Source of the DNA: Mucilaginibacter sp. CSA2-8R
GTDB taxonomy: Bacteria > Bacteroidota > Bacteroidia > Sphingobacteriales > Sphingobacteriaceae
Reading direction: 5' to 3'
DNA length: 64,000 nucleotides
NCBI RefSeq assembly: GCF_038806765.1
Contig: NZ_CP152389.1
Span: forward strand, 2,232,001 to 2,296,000
The position numbers were made by a program, and so were the translations under genes. Below are positions 61,383 to 64,000 of the stretch, piece by piece. Within the stretch, counting starts at the first letter, position 1, and the number at the start of each line of letters is the position of its first letter. The notes under the pieces were generated by a model. That model did not search any database and was not told where the DNA came from. It saw nothing but the letters and a program-made list of their open reading frames with translations.

Positions 61383-64000
61383 ATGAAGAAAATTTTACTG
61401 AGTTTTTTGCTGCTCGTTTTAACCGGTGCCGTGTTTGCGCAAACGCGAACCATTACCGGTACCATAACCAGTAGCGATAAAAATGAACCGCTTGTAGGCG
61501 TAACCATTCAGGTTAAAGGTAGCAATGTCGCTACACAAACCGACGTAAATGGTAAGTACTCAATAAGGGTTACCAATGCCCAAAATGTAGTTCTGAGCGT
61601 AAGGTATGTAGGTTATACCTATCAAGAACGTACTTTGCGTATCGGCGAAAATAATTTTGATGCTAAACTTGAGCCTGCTAAGGCTACTGCTTTAGATGAA
61701 GTAGTATTTACCGGTTACGGAGGTTCGCAAAGAAAAGCAACTGCAACTGGTGCCGTGTCAGTTATCGATTTAAAGAAAGTAGAAGATGTGCCTGCTTTAA
61801 ATGCCAGCGCATTGCTGAGAGGTACGGCTCCAGGTGTAAGCGTATCTGGCGGAGTGCAACGGCCTGGTCAGCCCGCCACAATCACTATCCGTAACCCAAC
61901 GGCTTTTGCTAAAGACGGCGGTCAGGGTACTAACCCACTGTTCGTTATCGACGACGTCATTCGTACTCAAGCTGACTTTGATTTACTGGATCCGGTGCAA
62001 ATTGAGAGTATCAATATTTTAAAAGATGCAGAAGCAGCTATTTATGGTGTTTCTGGTGCTAACGGCGTTGTGTTAATACGTACTAAAAGAGGCCGTATCG
62101 GTGCTCCAAGAGTAAGCTTCAGTAGCTCCTTAGGTATCTCAAATGCCACTATGCTGCCAAAAATGATGAACTCTACTCAACTGGCTACTTTCAACAATGA
62201 TTACAATCAGGGTAGGGCAGCAATTACCTCAGTTACCGGTAGTGGTTCTTATATCGCTGATCCGGCAACTTTTCAGCCCAACTATTATAATGCGGACGGC
62301 TTTTTGGTAAGACCAGGTGTAAACCTTGTTAACGGTGTTTATGTTGGCACTGGCACCAGTACAGTTGATAATACCCGAAACTCGGCCTGGTATACACCTG
62401 ATGAGTTTGCTTATTTTGCTAACAACAGCCACAATTGGTTAGATGAAGCTTTCCAATCTTCGCAAGTTTGGCGTGAGGCAGTAAGCATAAGCGGTGGTAC
62501 TGATAAACTAACCTATTTTGTTGGTGCTGATTATTTAAATCAAAATTCAAACTTTAAAGGAGTTAACTCCAACAAATACGGCGTACGTGCAAGTATCGAG
62601 GCAAAACCGGCAAAAGGTTTGACTACTTTCTTGTCGTTAAGTACCGACGTAGGTTACTCAAAAAGTTACTGGTATAAACTAAACAGTACTACCGAGTCTT
62701 TGGATAACGACGTTGCTACATTACAAAACGTTCAGCCGTGGCAAGAGTATTTTATCAATGGATTGCCTGTGTTGTTAGGTTCTTCATCTACCGGTGGCAT
62801 TGATAACATCAACTTTTTCCAGGTACAAAACTCAAACAACTTTACAAGTTCACAAAATTACGTTACAAACATTTTAGGCCGGTTAAATTACGAGATTCCT
62901 GGTGTTAAAGGTTTATCAGCAACGGTTACATTTAACAAAAACCTTAACAACTCGCTTGGTAAACAATTCGGAACTTCTTTTATGTACGGTAAGTTTAGTG
63001 GATTAGGCACCAACTTACACATCCCGGGTGGTACTTTGCTAAGTACGCCGACTATTTTGAATGGAGACCGGGTGCGTTTAAATCCGATCTTCGCCAACAA
63101 TTACCAACTGGATGCTGGTTTAAATTACAGCCGTACTTTCGGTAAACACAACATTTCAGCTATTGCTTTATTTGAGCAGCGTGAAGCAAACTCAGAAGGT
63201 GTTGCAGCCTTGGCCAGTGGGGTGGTTGCAGGGGCATTGCCGTACCAAACTTTTACAACAGGTGCTCAAACCTCAGACCAAGTTAGCCAGGTTAGTACAA
63301 CCGGCTTCCAATCAATAATTAGCCGGTTAAACTATTCGTATGCCGACAAGTATTTATTACAGTTAGTTTATCGTGCTGACGGTAGCTCGCGATTTGCTCC
63401 GGGCAGAAACTGGGGTGGATTTCCGGCGGCATCGCTGGGATGGGTAATCTCTCAAGAAAACTTCTTTAAAAATAATTTCTCTTGGGTTGACCTGTTTAAG
63501 TTACGTGCGTCAGCAGGCATCGTGGGGACAGACAATACCAGGCCATATCAATATCAAGCCAACTATACCGTAGGTACTCAAAACAACGGTGGCCCTGTAT
63601 TTAACGAAGGCGTAAAAGGTGTTGCCATACGTCCAAACCTGGCCATTCCAAACGCAGACGTTACATGGGATAAGTTTACAAAACTGAACTATGGTGTTGA
63701 TATGTCATTCCTGAGAAACAGATTATCGCTTTCGGCAGAATACTTTTGGACTCACGGACGTGATTTGTTAACAAATATATCTTCATCTGCACCTGCAACC
63801 ATAGGCGCAAGTGTACCTACCGAAAACTATAGCATCGTAAACACTTTTGGTTATGAGCTTCAGCTTTCATGGCGTGATAATGTTGGCAAATTTACTTATA
63901 GCTTTAGTCCATTCTTTGCCTGGAACGACAACAAATATATAAAGTATGATATCGCGTCGAACCTGCGTGGCACTATCCAGGATTTGACCGGAAAGTCAAG
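61383..64000 (+). CDS. SusC/RagA-type TonB-dependent outer-membrane receptor, 5' part
   Basis: This outer-membrane importer takes up oligosaccharides released at the surface, powered by TonB and normally paired with a SusD lipoprotein. The frame is open to the window end, giving 872 residues so far of a usual ~1000-1050. The signal MKKILLSFLLLVLTGAVFAQ precedes a carboxypeptidase-regulatory-like beta-domain (TGTITSSDKNEPLVGVTIQVKG) and the TonB-box/plug region. The plug shows LDEVVFTGYGGSQRKATATGAVSVI and DPVQIESINILKDAEAAIYGVSGANGVVLIRTKRG. Barrel strands follow. SusD should lie just beyond the window. Its substrate is presumably the locus polysaccharide. Confidence 0.95.
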   Translation, partial: MKKILLSFLLLVLTGAVFAQTRTITGTITSSDKNEPLVGVTIQVKGSNVATQTDVNGKYSIRVTNAQNVVLSVRYVGYTYQERTLRIGENNFDAKLEPAKATALDEVVFTGYGGSQRKATATGAVSVIDLKKVEDVPALNASALLRGTAPGVSVSGGVQRPGQPATITIRNPTAFAKDGGQGTNPLFVIDDVIRTQADFDLLDPVQIESINILKDAEAAIYGVSGANGVVLIRTKRGRIGAPRVSFSSSLGISNATMLPKMMNSTQLATFNNDYNQGRAAITSVTGSGSYIADPATFQPNYYNADGFLVRPGVNLVNGVYVGTGTSTVDNTRNSAWYTPDEFAYFANNSHNWLDEAFQSSQVWREAVSISGGTDKLTYFVGADYLNQNSNFKGVNSNKYGVRASIEAKPAKGLTTFLSLSTDVGYSKSYWYKLNSTTESLDNDVATLQNVQPWQEYFINGLPVLLGSSSTGGIDNINFFQVQNSNNFTSSQNYVTNILGRLNYEIPGVKGLSATVTFNKNLNNSLGKQFGTSFMYGKFSGLGTNLHIPGGTLLSTPTILNGDRVRLNPIFANNYQLDAGLNYSRTFGKHNISAIALFEQREANSEGVAALASGVVAGALPYQTFTTGAQTSDQVSQVSTTGFQSIISRLNYSYADKYLLQLVYRADGSSRFAPGRNWGGFPAASLGWVISQENFFKNNFSWVDLFKLRASAGIVGTDNTRPYQYQANYTVGTQNNGGPVFNEGVKGVAIRPNLAIPNADVTWDKFTKLNYGVDMSFLRNRLSLSAEYFWTHGRDLLTNISSSAPATIGASVPTENYSIVNTFGYELQLSWRDNVGKFTYSFSPFFAWNDNKYIKYDIASNLRGTIQDLTGKS

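Noticed and set aside
1..64000. Search for CRISPR arrays, tRNA or rRNA genes, insertion sequences and phage genes
   Set aside because: No regularly spaced repeats, cloverleaf-like sequences, transposase-like proteins or phage structural proteins were seen.

Overview
The window looks like chromosome from a Bacteroidota member of the Sphingobacteriaceae type (Mucilaginibacter or Pedobacter are my best guesses from memory of protein style; no search was run). Support comes from a SusC/RagA-type TonB-dependent receptor, a run of secreted glycoside hydrolases, a PorE-like TPR/propeller/OmpA protein, weak or absent Shine-Dalgarno sequences, and several promoters of the Bacteroidota form TTTG-N17-TAnnTTTG. 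I saw no rRNA, tRNA, CRISPR array, transposase or phage gene.

Bases 1-16951 are mostly housekeeping. They hold the 3' end of a TrmH/SpoU rRNA methyltransferase, a mannose-1-phosphate guanylyltransferase, recQ, a large MG2-type secreted protein, the PorE-like protein, queE, a lipoprotein plus Rieske protein pair, folD, lepA, a TIMP/NTR-like secreted protein overlapping a fructosamine-kinase-like gene, and a translationally coupled sorbosone-dehydrogenase/cytochrome c pair. Convergent gene ends here are usually separated by good bidirectional terminator hairpins.

Bases 17148-36808 are mixed. They include an Asn/Gly/Arg-rich secreted protein, a CrtA-like protein with a small partner, a very tight trio (free methionine-R-sulfoxide reductase, alpha/beta hydrolase, 3-methyladenine glycosylase), a PNPOx-fold stress protein, kynureninase, an HDAC-family deacetylase overlapping a MATE exporter tail to tail, an AlbA_2 (Schlafen-type) protein, a GT2 glycosyltransferase, DUF4174 and DUF4268 proteins, an SMP-30 protein, an S9D peptidase, a methyltransferase, a DUF92 protein, an SDR and a secreted pectate-lyase-like protein.

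Bases 37449-64000 form one long plus-strand carbohydrate-utilisation locus. In order: a lactonase-type amidohydrolase, an (alpha/alpha)6 glycosidase of unclear family, a large GH67N/GH20b-type glycosidase, a GH95 enzyme with an inserted jelly-roll domain, a GH2 with a malectin domain, a GH78 rhamnosidase, a GH43-like five-bladed propeller enzyme, a second GH2, a sodium/solute symporter, a DapA/NanA-fold aldolase, a fucose-isomerase-like protein, a DUF3826 protein, and a SusC receptor cut off by the window end. The divergent pectate-lyase-like gene probably belongs to it. The combination suggests a pectic or arabinogalactan-type plant polysaccharide carrying L-rhamnose and L-fucose or L-galactose. 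Several enzymes have no function I can assign, and this locus is the best candidate for undescribed biology. Its regulator and SusD partner are not in the window.
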